The notes under the pieces: generated by a model
Seen by the model: only the letters and a program-made list of their open reading frames with translations
Told to the model about the DNA's origin: nothing
Database searches by the model: none
Shown: in pieces, positions 1-10,570 of the stretch
Layout: each line of letters begins with the position of its first letter
How positions within the stretch are numbered: position 1 is the stretch's first letter
Source of the DNA: Aporrectodea caliginosa
Lineage: Eukaryota; Annelida; Clitellata; Crassiclitellata; Lumbricidae
Reading direction: 5' to 3'
DNA length: 64,000 bases
Assembly: GCA_020284085.1 (NCBI GenBank)
Contig: JACEVL010000344.1
Coordinates: 564,501 to 628,500, forward strand
Position numbers and translations under genes: made by a program

Positions 1-1460
1 TCCTGGAGACTGGAGAGGGAAGGGAGGGAATCCCCTCCCCACTGTTAAGCTTGGGGATGGAGCATGAAGGTATTCCCTTCCCACAATTTTTTTTCGTCAA
101 GATCAGCTCTAGTGTTGTTGTTCCCTGCAGTCCTACATGTAGCAGTGCGAACAAATAAAATTTTTGTAGGCTAACACTAACTCAGTATAGTGGGAATTAG
201 TCGTTACCCGCTGGTGGTAGTTTGGAATATTGTTTGCTCAATGCATTAATTAAATACTTATGATTCCACCACAATGCAATTATATAGGCTTCTTAATGGA
301 AGTATACGCGTTTTGGAAGGGACCGTTTCCCTCCCCACATGTCGGAACAGATTTACGGCCCTGAAAGCCGTATTTTGAATTAGACCTATTCCTCACTGCT
401 TCTGTCTTAAAACAAAGTTGTAGAACTCCACACATGTCATTCTATAAATTGTTTTAACAAGCAATTCAGCTTCGACAAGTTCAACACACATTCCATATTA
501 CGCTGGTCAGTATAGAAAAGAGTCTTTCAACTGGAGCATTGCTCACTGGCACCGACAACAAAAGATCAATAAGTTTTTGCAAGTTTTAACAGTTTGTTGT
601 TTAAAAAAATTAAATTCAACCCATTTCAGATCTGCAGTTCTGCACCTTTGTCTGGCATGCTTATAAGCTTCGGCTAAACTGCTCGAAGGTAAGTAACTCG
701 TTGTAAAGCTCATCTCCGTCACCAATCGAAGAATAATTAGCAATAGTTAGTACGGGTATTGTGTACTTTTAAGCCACAACATTTTGTTCGTTTGGTCACA
801 AATTTGAAAGTCGGGACATTTGGTTGTCCCGACTAGGTCAAGTCGGGACACGGGACATTTGCCTCGAAATCGGGACTGTCCCGACAACGGTTGTCAAACC
901 TAAATACATTATATTCGATATTGGATTATATATCACTGTATTATTTTGTTAGTATTAATATTTCCAAAACAAGTTGTGTATGCTTCGGCCTCGGGGTCAC
1001 AGAACAAAACTTGTGAGAGCATCGGCGCCTTTGGTTCCATGGCGCCCGGGCCCTACACCTAAACCCTCGCATTCTGAGGCGAAGAAAACGAATTCGCTTC
1101 TCTTCATATCCATGGCTCACTTTGCTTCTGCTCTGCTTCTTCTTCTTCTTCTTCTTACGTAGCAACCGGTTGATAAGAGCAGTGCATTTGTTTAGGGTAC
1201 TTCTTCGAGAGCCAGGGTATCAGTGACGCTGATACCAAGCAGTGGGGTGGCGAACCGTGCGGTCGCACAGGGCCCGCAACTTTGGGGGCCCGAAAATGTC
1301 ACAGAAAATGCCTTTACTTTTATTAGACTCTGATCTAGAGTCAGTGAAATAGTTCGGGGTGAGTGCCCATGATGGAAATTTACCATCATACAATTCAATC
1401 CTTACATGATTTGTTTGGCTGCAATGCCCCCATCTATCGCTGGTCGTTACTTTTATAGGA
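1..1460. other. Gene-free stretch with small inverted repeats
   Basis: I see no gene here. Short ORFs on both strands have no recognisable domain. Two GTCGGGACA/TGTCCCGAC inverted repeats lie close together (810-833, and 842-849 pairing with 877-885), which suggests the end of a decayed transposon. A run of CTT triplets is at 1133-1157. At 1230-1300 there is a CAGTGGGGTGGCG...GGGCCC block resembling a hAT-type terminus, but I could not find its partner end. Confidence 0.4.
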
Positions 1461-1479
1461 TAAATCTAATTATAATTAA

Positions 1480-2290
1480 GATACCGCCACAGTATAAACG
1501 AACATTTTAGTTCTGCGGCGGTAACTTTTTGCGCATGCGCCACGCATGCATATTTATTAATTACTATAGATAACATCTTAAAATGGCTGAATTGTTGATA
1601 GGAGATTAATATCGCCGAGGAAATTATCCTTGTTTATTATGCGTTACTTCCTATAATATGGCGTATTAATATATTATATTAAGGGTCAGGTTAGGCCTCG
1701 TGAGGGTCGGACGGGGGGGTCAGGTTAGGCCTCGTGGCAGTCGGCTAGGGTCATGGTTAGGCCTCGTGAGGGTCGGCTAGGGTCAGGTTAGGCCTCGTGA
1801 GGGTCGGCTACAATTCGTCAGGTTATGATTCGTGAGGGTCGGCTAGGGCTACCATCCTCGTGAGGTTCTTTTTAGGATAAATCTTAGGCGGCGGAAGATC
1901 CGCCACAATATAAACGAACATTTTGAGGTCTGCTAGGGTAACCTTTTGCGCAGGCGCCACTATGCGCCGCACATGCAACTTGAGGGTCTTAAAATGGCTG
2001 AATTGTGAGGATAGGAGAGGGTCCTTTCGCCGAGGATTTATCCTTGTTCAAAATAGGCGTTACTTCCTATAAATTGGCGTACGTCGTGAGGGTCGGCTAG
2101 GGTCAGGTTAGGCCTCGTGAGTGTCGGTTAGGGTCAGGTTAGGCGCCGCGACGGTCGGTTAGGATCAGGGTTAGGGTTAGAGTCGTTTTAGATAAAATGT
2201 GAAAAACATTTCCGCCGCATAATAAGTTTTCGCTGGTTGCGTGGCGGCATTCTCCGCCGCAGAAGCACCACGCTTACTTTTATTAGATCT
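1480..2290. repeat. GGTCAGGTTAGGCCTCGTGAGG minisatellite between two copies of a ~200-bp repeat
   Basis: From about 1680 to 1850 and again at 2085-2180 a unit of about 30 bp containing GGTCAGGTTAGGCCTCGTGA and GGGTCGGCTA is repeated. Around it lie two copies of another sequence (about 1480-1690 and 1880-2085) sharing a CCGCCACA-TATAAACGAACATTTT block, TTTTGCGCA-GCGCCAC, AAAATGGCTGAATTG and GTTACTTCCTATAA-TTGGCGTA. The second copy is interspersed with GAGGGTC-like pieces of the neighbouring minisatellite. Confidence 0.75.
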
Positions 2291-3143
2291 AGGCTAAATT
2301 AAATTTTAACCGTGGTCTGATGTCACTTGTCCATTAGTTTTGCTGATTAATATACTTTAAATGAATCATCGAACAACTTAGTGGTACGACGAATAATCTA
2401 TTTCTTAAATTAATGCAGCGAAAAAAAGAAATTTCTTACTCGAATTTTCGCTTCTGTGGTCGCATAGGCCTGCAGCCTGTTCGTGCTGCTGTTTTCTTCC
2501 TGTCTGCGGTTGCTTAAAATGTCGACCGTCTATAGTCTTGAAATTTTTGTTCACTCGAAAATTTCTTGCTCATTCGAAGATTTCAAACGGCGACCGTCTT
2601 GAAATTCTTGTTCATTCAAAGATTTTAGAGCGTAGACCATAGATTTTCACTTATTAAATTTTTTTGGCTTAGACTGTCTTCGAAGTTCTTTCACGAAAAA
2701 TGATCCTTTAAAGTGCACTGGTCTTCCTGGAATTTTCACGAAATGAAATGTTGCACCATGACAACGTCTATCGAAAGATGACGTAAGACAAAAGGTCCAA
2801 TGATGGTGTCATGACGTCATCGTTACCATGAGAACGCAAAATGACGAATTCGTAATGAGAATAATTATTATTTATTAGTAAGTAAGCAAGTAAGTAAGTA
2901 TTTATGTATGTTTTCCTTCAGTTATATATATTATTCGTTTATTAAGACAAATATTCTGACAAAAACGCAGAAATGCTAATTAAAGTTCATTAGAAGATTT
3001 TTAGAATAAACTAGTAAATATTTTTATTTAATGATCTGGGAATAAATTGAGAGTTGTCCTTGGGCGGGAGAGTAGGCCTATGGTTGTGTGTTCTAGGTCT
3101 TAATTGGTGAGAGGAGAGGGGTCGGAGTGGAGGTAGGAGTTGG
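2291..3143. other. Gene-free, AT-rich stretch
   Basis: I see no gene. The stretch has loose internal repeats of TTGAAATT(T/C)TTGTTCA (2530-2625) and a perfect ATGACGTCAT palindrome at 2811-2820. The AGTAAGTAAG runs near 2878-2905 look like a LINE or SINE tail. Confidence 0.4.
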
Positions 3144-3685
3144 CAGTGTGATTCTCGTTAACGATTACGATAACGAAAATGTTCGTAAACGAAAATAAAA
3201 TTATTTTGTTAACGATAACTATAACTATAACGAAAATATATCATTAACTATAACTATAACTATAACGAAATAACAATAACGGAAATTTATCTTTATTTTC
3301 GTTAATACAAAAAATAAAAATAGGAAGTGCAATATGGACGATTCGACATATATGAGAACGAAAAATGCGATAGTTTTATTATGCAATTTGTCAGTTACTT
3401 TGGAAACTCGTGTATTCATGCAGCTGAAAGCACCCATGCTTCAAATACTTTCAAAGCTCTGAGCAAATTGTGAAACAGTGTGTTAATATGCACAACTTTG
3501 CTTATAGCCTTAATTATTGTAACTAAGTAGTAACTAAAATTAACTAAAATAAAAATCCATTAACTATAACTATAACTATAACTAAAAAATAATACTAACT
3601 ATAACTATAACTAAAACTAAAAAAAAAACCATTAACTATAACTGTAACTATAACTAATAAAAACTCTGTAAGGAGAATCGCACTG
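3144..3685. mobile_element. hAT-type MITE, complete
   Basis: This 542-bp non-coding element starts with CAGTGTGATTCTC and ends with the inverted form GAGAATCGCACTG. It is flanked on both sides by GGAGTTGG (3136-3143 and 3686-3693), an 8-bp target-site duplication typical of hAT transposons. The ends carry runs of the hexamer ATAACT and repeated GTTAACGATAACG motifs. A complete copy lies at 50302-50841 on the other strand and a truncated one at 34437-34622. Confidence 0.88.
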
Positions 3686-3789
3686 GGAGTTGGTGAAGTA
3701 CATGCATGGGGTTGTGTAATATGGAGAAAAGAAGTTTCGCATCGGCTATATTGGCAAGTTCAGAGACTGTTGGAAAGGATTGCTCTAGG

Positions 3790-4110
3790 TAACCTAGGCG
3801 TTTGGCTCTTTTTTAGGAGTTTTTCCAGGCGTTCTTTATCGGAAGCCAGGGTATACGACCCCACCAGGATGGGAAGGCATATAGAAGTTTAGCAACGGTA
3901 GTGGCTTTGGTTACATAATGGATGGATGAGGAGGAAAGGCCATGGGTTTTGAGTTTTCTGATAGTATAAAAAGAGGAGGAGCAAGTTGCTGTGAGGTGGT
4001 CTATATGGGCTGTGAGTTTGAGATTATCTTGAAGGATGACACCAGTAGCGGCGCCAGACACTTTCTGTAACCAGGGCATAGCCAGGGCAGTCATACGAGT
4101 AACCAGTGCA
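3790..4110 (-). mobile_element. Non-LTR retrotransposon fragment (RT C-terminal part)
   Basis: The minus strand encodes a stretch with GVILQDNLKLTAHIDHL, then YTIRKLKTHGL, then LLYAFPSWWG, which is the usual order in the region after the RT palm of CR1/L2-like LINEs (a DNLKFT-like motif, then a YA(S/F)P(S/A)WWG motif). It is 5'-truncated and broken. The same family, by the same motifs, occurs at 6270-7075 and 31440-32040. Confidence 0.7.
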
Positions 4111-4143
4111 GAGGTGTTTTATGGTAAGCTTGGTGCAGCTTAT

Positions 4144-4386
4144 ATTGTATTGTATTGTATTGTATTGTATTGTATTGTATTGTATTTGAACACTTGTTAT
4201 AGCGCCCCTACCAGATTTCCCATTCAGAGGCGCTCCCGACTACAGCGCGGACACTGAATCGGAGTTTCACGCCGAAGCGCATGAGCTTGGTGAAGGACTT
4301 GCCCAGGGTCCCTACGCGGCGGCTTTGAGGTGGATTCGAACCCGCAACCCTCCGGCTGCAAGGCATACCCCCAAACCACCGCGCCC
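4144..4386 (-). mobile_element. tRNA-derived SINE, apparently full length
   Basis: Read on the minus strand it begins GGGGCGCGGTGGTTTGGGGG and contains a B-box GGGTTCGAATCC. It continues through a body with GTCGGGAGCGCCTCTGAATGG and ends in an (ACAAT)n tail of about eight units. Truncated copies without the tRNA-like head lie at 5468-5575 and 23218-23375. The 3' part resembles the end of the LINE at 33180-34135, which carries the same pentamer tail, so that LINE family is the likely source of its replication machinery. Confidence 0.8.
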
Positions 4387-4388
4387 CA

Positions 4389-4557
4389 GTATATTGTGTT
4401 GTGTTGTGTGTTGTATTGTACTCCACGTTTATAATGCGACCGAGCCACCCGCAGTAAAGATCCGAGAAATTAATCTCTGATAAACCGACCCGACCGGGAA
4501 GCGAACCCGGGGCGCCAACGTGACGAGCAGGCTACCAACCCACTCGGCCACTCAGGA
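4389..4557 (-). mobile_element. Second tRNA-derived SINE, directly upstream of the first
   Basis: On the minus strand this starts TGAGTGGCCGAGTGGGTTGG (an A-box-like sequence) and has a perfect T-arm-like CCGGGTTCGCTTCCCGG. It ends TTATAAACGTGGAGT followed by an (ACAAC/ACAAT)n tail. The acceptor-stem halves do not pair, so it is a SINE head rather than a working tRNA gene. Its tail abuts the head of the SINE at 4144-4386 in the same orientation. Confidence 0.7.
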
Positions 4558-5089
4558 TCCTTATATGGTAACCAAACAAACACACGCACGCAAGCATACA
4601 CGCACAGTGGCGTCTAACCCCCACCAACTGCAACATTGAAACGCACAGTTTTACATCAACATATACATGTAGCTGCTCTTATCCATTGCAGGCTTCTGCT
4701 GGTCGGAAATCTAATATGAAACATCTGTTATTAGCTTCATTGGCTTTACAAAGGGATCACTGTTTGAAGGTTGAGGTATACGTGTACAGCAAGTGTCTAA
4801 CGGGTCGTTAGATACTTGCTACGCGGCCATAGATCTACATCACTTGTCGCCTTCATCACCTGCAATGGCGAGGGCTTCGACTTGGCATCTTCAGCAAGCG
4901 TGACCTGTAGTGATAAGAGGTGTGTTCCACCACTGATGTCTCTTTGAGTTGAAGCGAACCTTGGGTGTATTGGTTCGAGTCCGAGATAACATCAATCAAT
5001 CAATCAATTTCGTTTATTCACAACACCAAGCTGACAGGTCGCAACTTGTATCTTCGATATCATACATGATACATAAATATTTTAATTTT
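4558..5089. other. No gene; one LINE-type 3' end
   Basis: I see no coding sequence. At 4990-5060 the plus strand reads ATCAATCAATCAATTTCGTTTATTCAC...CTGACAGGTCGCAACTTG. This is the reverse of a retroposon 3' end with a CAAT tail, also present at 18195-18255 and, in a variant, at 52738-52800. Confidence 0.45.
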
Positions 5090-5215
5090 CGTACTGCAGG
5101 CCGTTATATTAACTGAAATTAACAACCCCCAGTTTATGCCCAAAAACGTTAAACCCCCACTTCTGGCGTCGGTGGTAGATCGTTCTCCCAACCCCCAACC
5201 CCCATTGGTAGACGC
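5090..5215 (-). mobile_element. Partial MITE related to the inner element at 14047-14285
   Basis: The reverse complement of 5095-5135 matches 14140-14185 almost base for base (AAACTGGGGGTTGTT-ATTTC...TATAA-GGCCTGC). The segment 5185-5215 has the ACCCCCATTGGTAGACGCCA end seen inverted there. It is incomplete here. Confidence 0.5.
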
Positions 5216-5217
5216 CA

Positions 5218-5220
5218 ATG

Positions 5221-5259
<39 letters not shown>

Positions 5260-5282
5260 TACATATTATACATATATATAGA
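5218..5282. repeat. CA/TA microsatellite
   Basis: A (CA)n run followed by a (TA)n run at 5218-5282. It produces the spurious ORFs seen on both strands around it. Confidence 0.9.
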
Positions 5283-5467
5283 AAGATTGAGACAGCGAGA
5301 GAGAGGGGAGGGCATATAGTATTGCAAGCATTCCTTAACGCAGGAGCAGAGTGATAGGAAAAGGAGAGGTTACACAGTGGTTGTAGGCACTTGTACGCCT
5401 GAATGGTGTACTTGTACGCCTGAATGGTGGAATCAACCGTGGTCGGTGCGTGCAAAATTGGCGTGTC

Positions 5468-5575
5468 CCCGTAGGGACCCTGAGCGCGTCTCTATGTCTG
5501 CGCAGTAGTCGGGAGCGCCTCTGAATGGGAAATCTGGTAGGGGCGCTAACAAGTGTTCAAATACAATACTACGAC
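5468..5575 (+). mobile_element. 5'-truncated SINE copy
   Basis: CGTAGGGACCCTGAGCG...GTCGGGAGCGCCTCTGAATGGG...GTTCAAATACAATACTA matches the body and tail of the SINE at 4144-4386. The tRNA-like head is missing. Confidence 0.8.
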
Positions 5576-6060
5576 ACACGTGATGGTGACTTGGACAGAG
5601 ACCAAACATACATACGTCTATGGACCTGCAGAAAATTCTATCAGGGCAACGACCAGAGCAAATGCTTTTCTAACAGGAACTTCGCGCTGGCATGTAGTGC
5701 GCCCCCACTGATAATAGGGCGTACTAAGTGGAGAATAAAATTCGCTTGCCAGAAGACCAGAGCGATATGGAGATCAAGGAGTTGATACCGTGAGTTGTGT
5801 TTAGTATGACAGCAATTCGAAGGCGGCCGCTGGAATAGATGGATCTGAGGAAGATTTTTTAAAGCTTAGCTGGGACTATAGCAATTATAGGGTCTATAGT
5901 TTTGAATGAAAAGACTAAAGAGTGGTGGATAGGCCTGATGCAGCTTCACAATTTCACATAAAGGTAGGCTACAGTGAATCGTAATTTGCGTTTCAAGCAG
6001 GTTCTTTTTCGATCACTGAAGGTGGGCATTTGAATTAGGCCTACTAGTTTAGGCCTACTA
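5576..6060. other. No recognised feature
   Basis: I see neither a gene nor a clear repeat here. Confidence 0.4.
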
Positions 6061-6061
6061 T

Positions 6062-7075
6062 AAAGTAAGTAAGTAAGTATATCCTTTATTGAGAAGCACT
6101 AGCAAACGCACAGCACTGTATGTACATGGCAAGATTAATACATTCAAACAAACAAACAAAAATTTATATATGCAACCAATGAATTGAATGAGAAGCTTTA
6201 TTGTACATCAGGGAACATAGAGGAAAAAGAGCTAGGGCTAGTCATAGGGGAAAATGAAGGGTTTAAATAGCCAGATCTAGGGAAAACATAGTTTATTTGC
6301 ATAGCATCCGGGCAAGGAAGCATTTCTGAGACAGGTTGTCAAACATGGGAAGCTCACGGTTATGGAACCGTGGCCGCAGGGAGTACCGCGATTGCTAGAT
6401 CGGCGGTAACAATTTATGCAATACATGACAAGGATTGTGCAGAATACAGGCAAAGAGTCTAGTATCCGCATTGGTGCAGAGAGTCTCAAATGAGAGAGAA
6501 GATAAAGGTAAGTACCTCTGGCGTACCAACCTTCGGATAATTCCCTCAAGGGCCTCCCGTTCCTGCACTCTCGCAAAGCCCCACCACACAGGCGAGCAAT
6601 ACAGCATCATACCAACCGTAGTGGCACGAACTACATCAAATAAACTGTCCCCGAGACCCCATGCGACCACAGGATCCGAAGTGCATAAAAGGACTGCCTT
6701 GCTTTTATGGTCAAACGTTTAATGTGACTGGAGAACCCAAATTTCACTGTAAGCTCAACACCCATAATATTTAGGGTTTGTACTCTTGCGATACCTTTTA
6801 GAGCAGGGGGGAACATATACCGATGGTACCCCGGGGACGCGTGAAAATTATCTCACAGGATTTGCTTGAGTTAAGCTTGAGGTTGCAACTCTGTGCCCAT
6901 AGGCTACACTAATATGCTCAAGCTCAATCTCAGTTGTAGTGATACTTGATGCGGGGACAGCGAGATAGCAATCATCTGCATATTTAAAAATGCGATTGCA
7001 TTTATTAACTGGTTTTAAGTCAGAGATTGCAACTACGAAATCCATCGGGCCCAAACCGGAACCCTGAATAGGCCT
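6062..7075 (-). mobile_element. Non-LTR retrotransposon (LINE) remnant with RT YADD box
   Basis: On the minus strand the RT palm begins with a QGSGLGP motif near 7065 and includes the catalytic YADD box at 6982-6971 in the context FKYADDCY. It continues with a TLNIMGVELTVKFGFSSH segment, then VVRATTVGMMLYCSPVWWG, and then a conserved tail to 6270. The 3' end at 6062-6100 is TAAAGGATATACTTACTTACTTA. Frameshifts and stops break it into several ORFs, so it is a dead copy. Known role of such proteins: target-primed reverse transcription of their own RNA. Confidence 0.82.
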
Positions 7076-8045
7076 AATACTTGCATTAATTCAATCAAAT
7101 CAATAATCACCCGTTTAATGAATCAACAGCACAATTAATTTAACAATCAGTCATTTAAAAAAATTTAATGGAAGCTGATGCCGTCAACAGGACAGCCCTA
7201 AAGGATAAAATAAATCCGCTATTGCAGGGCTGCCCCTTTCCATATTACATTGTTTTACTGATGGCAAGACGATTTTTATGATCGAAATTTTATGGCATAC
7301 ATTTCAAGGAGAGAAATAATTCGTCAATCAGGAGAAACGGAAAGATGAAATTCGACGAAAGACTTCGATTTTGACACCGAAAATCAAAACCTCGACACGA
7401 CATGCAACTTTGAACAAAGATCTTCGATAATGAAGTAGATTCAAAATCCAATTTAAAATGTGATCAGGAATTGATGTAGGTCCTACAGCAAAAAATCTCT
7501 TGACATTGGAAGAAATGAGATACCGCGTGCCTTGAACTTACTTAGGCTACTTACTTTGCGAACCAACAAAAATACTGATGACGTAAATTTTATAAAGCCG
7601 TCATCTTGCGATTGTTGCCCTGATGACGTCATCTTTCGATCGATTGTTTTGCGCCTTGGAAACGAGTCGTTCGAGCTCCTTCATTTGGAAAAATCGACGA
7701 GAAGGAGACCAAACGTAAACCTAATGGCAAACATTTCGAGGAGAGAAATATCGAAATTCGTCAATCAGGAGAAACGGAGAACCGATGAAATTCGACGAAA
7801 GAACTGTACCATTTGATGGCACAAATCGAAAATCAAAAGATCGGCACGACATGCAACTTTGAACAGAAGATCATCGAAAAATGTTATCAGAAAACATTAA
7901 TTCGAAATTCGAGGGAAAACTGCTCATTTTGAAGACACAAATCGACCAATAATCCACACGACATTAGGCCTATTATGCTATTTCGAACAGAAACTCGTCG
8001 ATACTCATCGATCACAAAGAAGCTGAAATCGAAGTTAAACGTAAG
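7076..8045. repeat. Three degenerate copies of a ~150-bp repeat
   Basis: A block with ACATTTC(A/G)AGGAGAGAAAT, ATTCGTCAATCAGGAGAAACGG, GATGAAATTCGACGAAAGA and ACGACATGCAACTTTGAACA occurs at 7295-7435 and again at 7730-7885. A more diverged third version is at 7915-8020. A 12-bp palindrome GATGACGTCATC is at 7621-7632. A 94-codon plus-strand ORF at 7532-7816 covers the second copy; I recognise no domain in it. Confidence 0.6.
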
Positions 8046-8260
8046 AATTGTTCATTCATTCATTCTTTTTAAGGAATTTATATACCGCCCCTTCAAGAAG
8101 CCTACTCAGAGGCGCTCCCAGTCTCAACCACGGTGATACAAGTGAGTCTTAAGCAGACTGTAGAACGTAGCTGAACTATCTCTAGGTAACAGACGTAGGC
8201 CTATCTCCAACGGGAGACCATTCCAGATAGGACTTACAACTGTTAGAGCTTTTGCAAAAA
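8046..8260 (-). mobile_element. Retroposon 3' end flanking the satellite array
   Basis: CATTCATTCATTC followed by TTATATACCGCCCCTTCAAGAAGCCTACTCAGAGGCGCTCCCAG is the reverse of a LINE/SINE tail also present at 31225-31330 and, in the plus sense, at 27550-27640. The part from about 8215 onwards (CATTCCAGATAGGACTTACAAC, then TGTTAGAGCTTTTG) leads straight into the 57-bp array and looks like its source sequence. Confidence 0.5.
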
Positions 8261-10140
8261 ACGAGTGAGCTCCTATAAAACGAGTCTTTTGTAAAGGAGA
8301 AAGGAGAACCGAGTGAGGTCATTCCTATAAAACAAGCTCCGTCTTAGAGCTTTTGTAAAGGAGAACCGAGTGAGGTCATTCCTATAAAACAAGCTCCGTG
8401 TTAGAGTCTTTTGTAAAGGAGAACCGAGTGAGGTCATTCCTATAAAACAAGCTCCGTGTTAGAGCTTTTGTAAAGGAGAACCGAGTGAGGTTATTCATTC
8501 CTAGCTTTTGTAAAGGAGAACCGAGTGAAGCTCTCCGTGTTAGAGCTTTTGTAAAGGAGAACCGAGTGAGGTTATTCCTATAAAACAAGCTCCGTGTTAG
8601 AGCTTTTGTAAAGGAGAACCGAGTGAGGTCATTCCTATAAAGCAAGCTCCGTGTTAGAGCTTTTGTTAGAGCTTTTAAGCTCCGTCTTAGAGCTTTTGTA
8701 AAGGAGAACCGAGTGAGGTTATTCCTATAAAACAAGCTCCGTGTTAGAGCTTTTGTAAAGGAGAACCGAGTGAGGTCATTCCTATAAAACAAGCTCCGTG
8801 TTAGAGCTTTTGTAAAGGAGAACCGAGTGAGGTCATTCCTATAAAACAAGCTCCGTGTTAGAGCTTTTTGTAAAGGAGAACCGAGTGAGGTCATTCCTAT
8901 AAAACAACCTTAGAGTCTTTTGTAAAGGAGAACCGAGTGAGGTTATTCCTATAAAACAAGCTCCGTGTTAGAGCTTTTGTAAAGGAGAACCGAGTGAGGT
9001 CATTCCTATAAAACAAGCTCCGTGTTAGAGCTTTTGTAAAGGAGAACCGAGTGAGGTCATTCCTATAAAACAAGCTCCGTGTTAGAGCTTTTGTAAAGGA
9101 GAACCGAGTGAGGTTATTCCTATAAAACAAGCTCCGTGTTAGAGCTTTTGTAAAGGAGAACCGAGTGAGGTCATTCCTATAAAACAAGCTCCGTGTTAGA
9201 GCTTTTGTAAAGGAGAACCGAGTGAGGTCATTCCTATAAAACAAGCTCCGTCTTAGAGCTTTTGTAAAGGAGAACCGAGTGAGGTCATTCCTATAAAACA
9301 AGCTCCGTGTTAGAGCTTTTGTAAAGGAGAACCGAGTGAGGTCATTCCTATAAAACAAGCTCCGTGTTAGAGCTTTTGTAAAGGAGAACCGAGTGAGGTC
9401 ATTCCTATAAAACAAGCTCCGTGTTAGAGCTTTTGTAAAGGAGAACCGAGTGAGGTCATTCCTATAAAACAAGCTCCGTGTTAGAGCTTTTGTAAAGGAG
9501 AACCGAGTGAGGTCATTCCTATAAAACAAGCTCCGTGTTAGAGCTTTTGTAAAGGAGAACCGAGTGAGGTCATTCCTATAAAACAAGCTCCGTGTTAGAG
9601 CTTTTGTAAAGGAGAACCGAGTGAGGTTATTCCTATAAAACAAGCTCCGTGTTAGAGCTTTTGTAAAGGAGAACCGAGTGAGGTTATTCCTATAAAACAA
9701 GCTCCGTGTTAGAGCTTTTGTAAAGGAGAACCGAGTGAGGTTATTCCTATAAAACAAGCTCCGTGTTAGAGGTTTTGTAAAGGAGAACCGAGTGAGGTCA
9801 TTCCTATAAAACAAGCTCCGAGTCTTTTGTAAAGGAGAAAGTGAGGAACCGAGTGAGGTCATTCCTATAAAACAAGCTCCGTGTTAGAGCTTTTGTAAAG
9901 GAGAACCGAGTGAGGTCATTCCTATAAAACAAGCTCCGTGTTAAAGCTTTTGTAAAGGAGAACCGAGTGAGGTCATTCCTATAAAACAATTAAGCTCCGT
10001 GTCTTTTGTAAAGGAGAACCGAGTGAGTCATTCCTATCATTCCCGTGTCTTTTGTAAAGGAGAACCGAGTGAGGTCATTTTATAAAACAATTAAGCTCCG
10101 TGCTAAAGGAGAACCGAGTGAAGTCATTCCTATAAAATAA
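8245..10140. repeat. 57-bp tandem repeat array (~30 units)
   Basis: The unit is about 57 bp. On the plus strand it contains GAGCTTTTGTAAAGGAGAAC, CGAGTGAGGTCATTCCTATA and AAACAAGCTCCGTGTTA in that order. Units in the centre (8900-9800) are nearly identical; those at both edges are truncated or carry indels. Because 57 is divisible by three, one minus-strand frame stays open for hundreds of codons (9862-8897, 321 codons), giving a 19-residue repeat with RSLFYRNDLTRFSFTK. The other five frames have a stop in each unit. A lone unit is at 10470-10528. I see no promoter, splice site or signal peptide, so I annotate it as satellite DNA rather than a gene. Confidence 0.95.
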
Positions 10141-10570
10141 AATACTTATGAGTTACCTCTACAAATATATAGTCCGCGTTCATTTTACGACTGCGGCCAA
10201 TCACAACGCTGGCCAATCAGAACGCTCCGTATAAAAAAGGGGATTCCCCGATTCGTAAAGTTTAGTCCCCGATTCTATAAGCTAGCCTTTTTTGGGGAGT
10301 TAGAAATTTTGATAGAATGAAGTGTGTGCGAGGGCGAGTCTATCTGCCAAGTTTCACGACGATTGAATGATTGTAAGTGATCGAACTAGTCGTCGCAAGA
10401 TTTGACTTTTTAGCCTGTGGCTCAAAAGCAATCAAGCAAGATTCCTGCAAGTTAAACTAGATGGATAATAAGCTGCGTGTTAGAGCTTTTCTAAAGGAGA
10501 ACCGAGTGAGGTTATTCCCATAAAACGTCCGAACGGCACCGATTTCGTTTCAGCAATGGGATGCAAATAG
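10141..10570. other. Edge of the array with one stray unit
   Basis: No gene. CCAATCACAACGC and CCAATCAGAACGC sit next to each other at 10197-10225. An isolated, slightly diverged 57-bp unit (GTGTTAGAGCTTTTCTAAAGGAGAACC and onwards) lies at 10470-10528, about 330 bp outside the array. Confidence 0.5.

Noticed and set aside
2150..2190. GGGTTAGGGTTAG as a telomeric tract
   Set aside because: Only two to three units, within a degenerate GGTCAGGTTAGG minisatellite, far from any chromosome-end structure.
2811..2820. Perfect CRE palindrome (also at 7621-7632) as an ATF4-linked regulatory site
   Set aside because: Both are in repeat-like gene-free DNA, kilobases downstream of ATF4. A 10-12 bp match is not enough.
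4484..4557. A tRNA gene
   Set aside because: A- and B-boxes and a T-arm are present, but the acceptor stem does not pair and a SINE body with tail follows.
8897..9862. 321-codon minus-strand ORF as a repeat-protein gene
   Set aside because: It arises from a 57-bp satellite whose length is a multiple of three. I see no leader, splice signals or unrelated unique coding sequence at either end.
8245..10140. A CRISPR array
   Set aside because: The units are contiguous without unique spacers, and the genome is animal.
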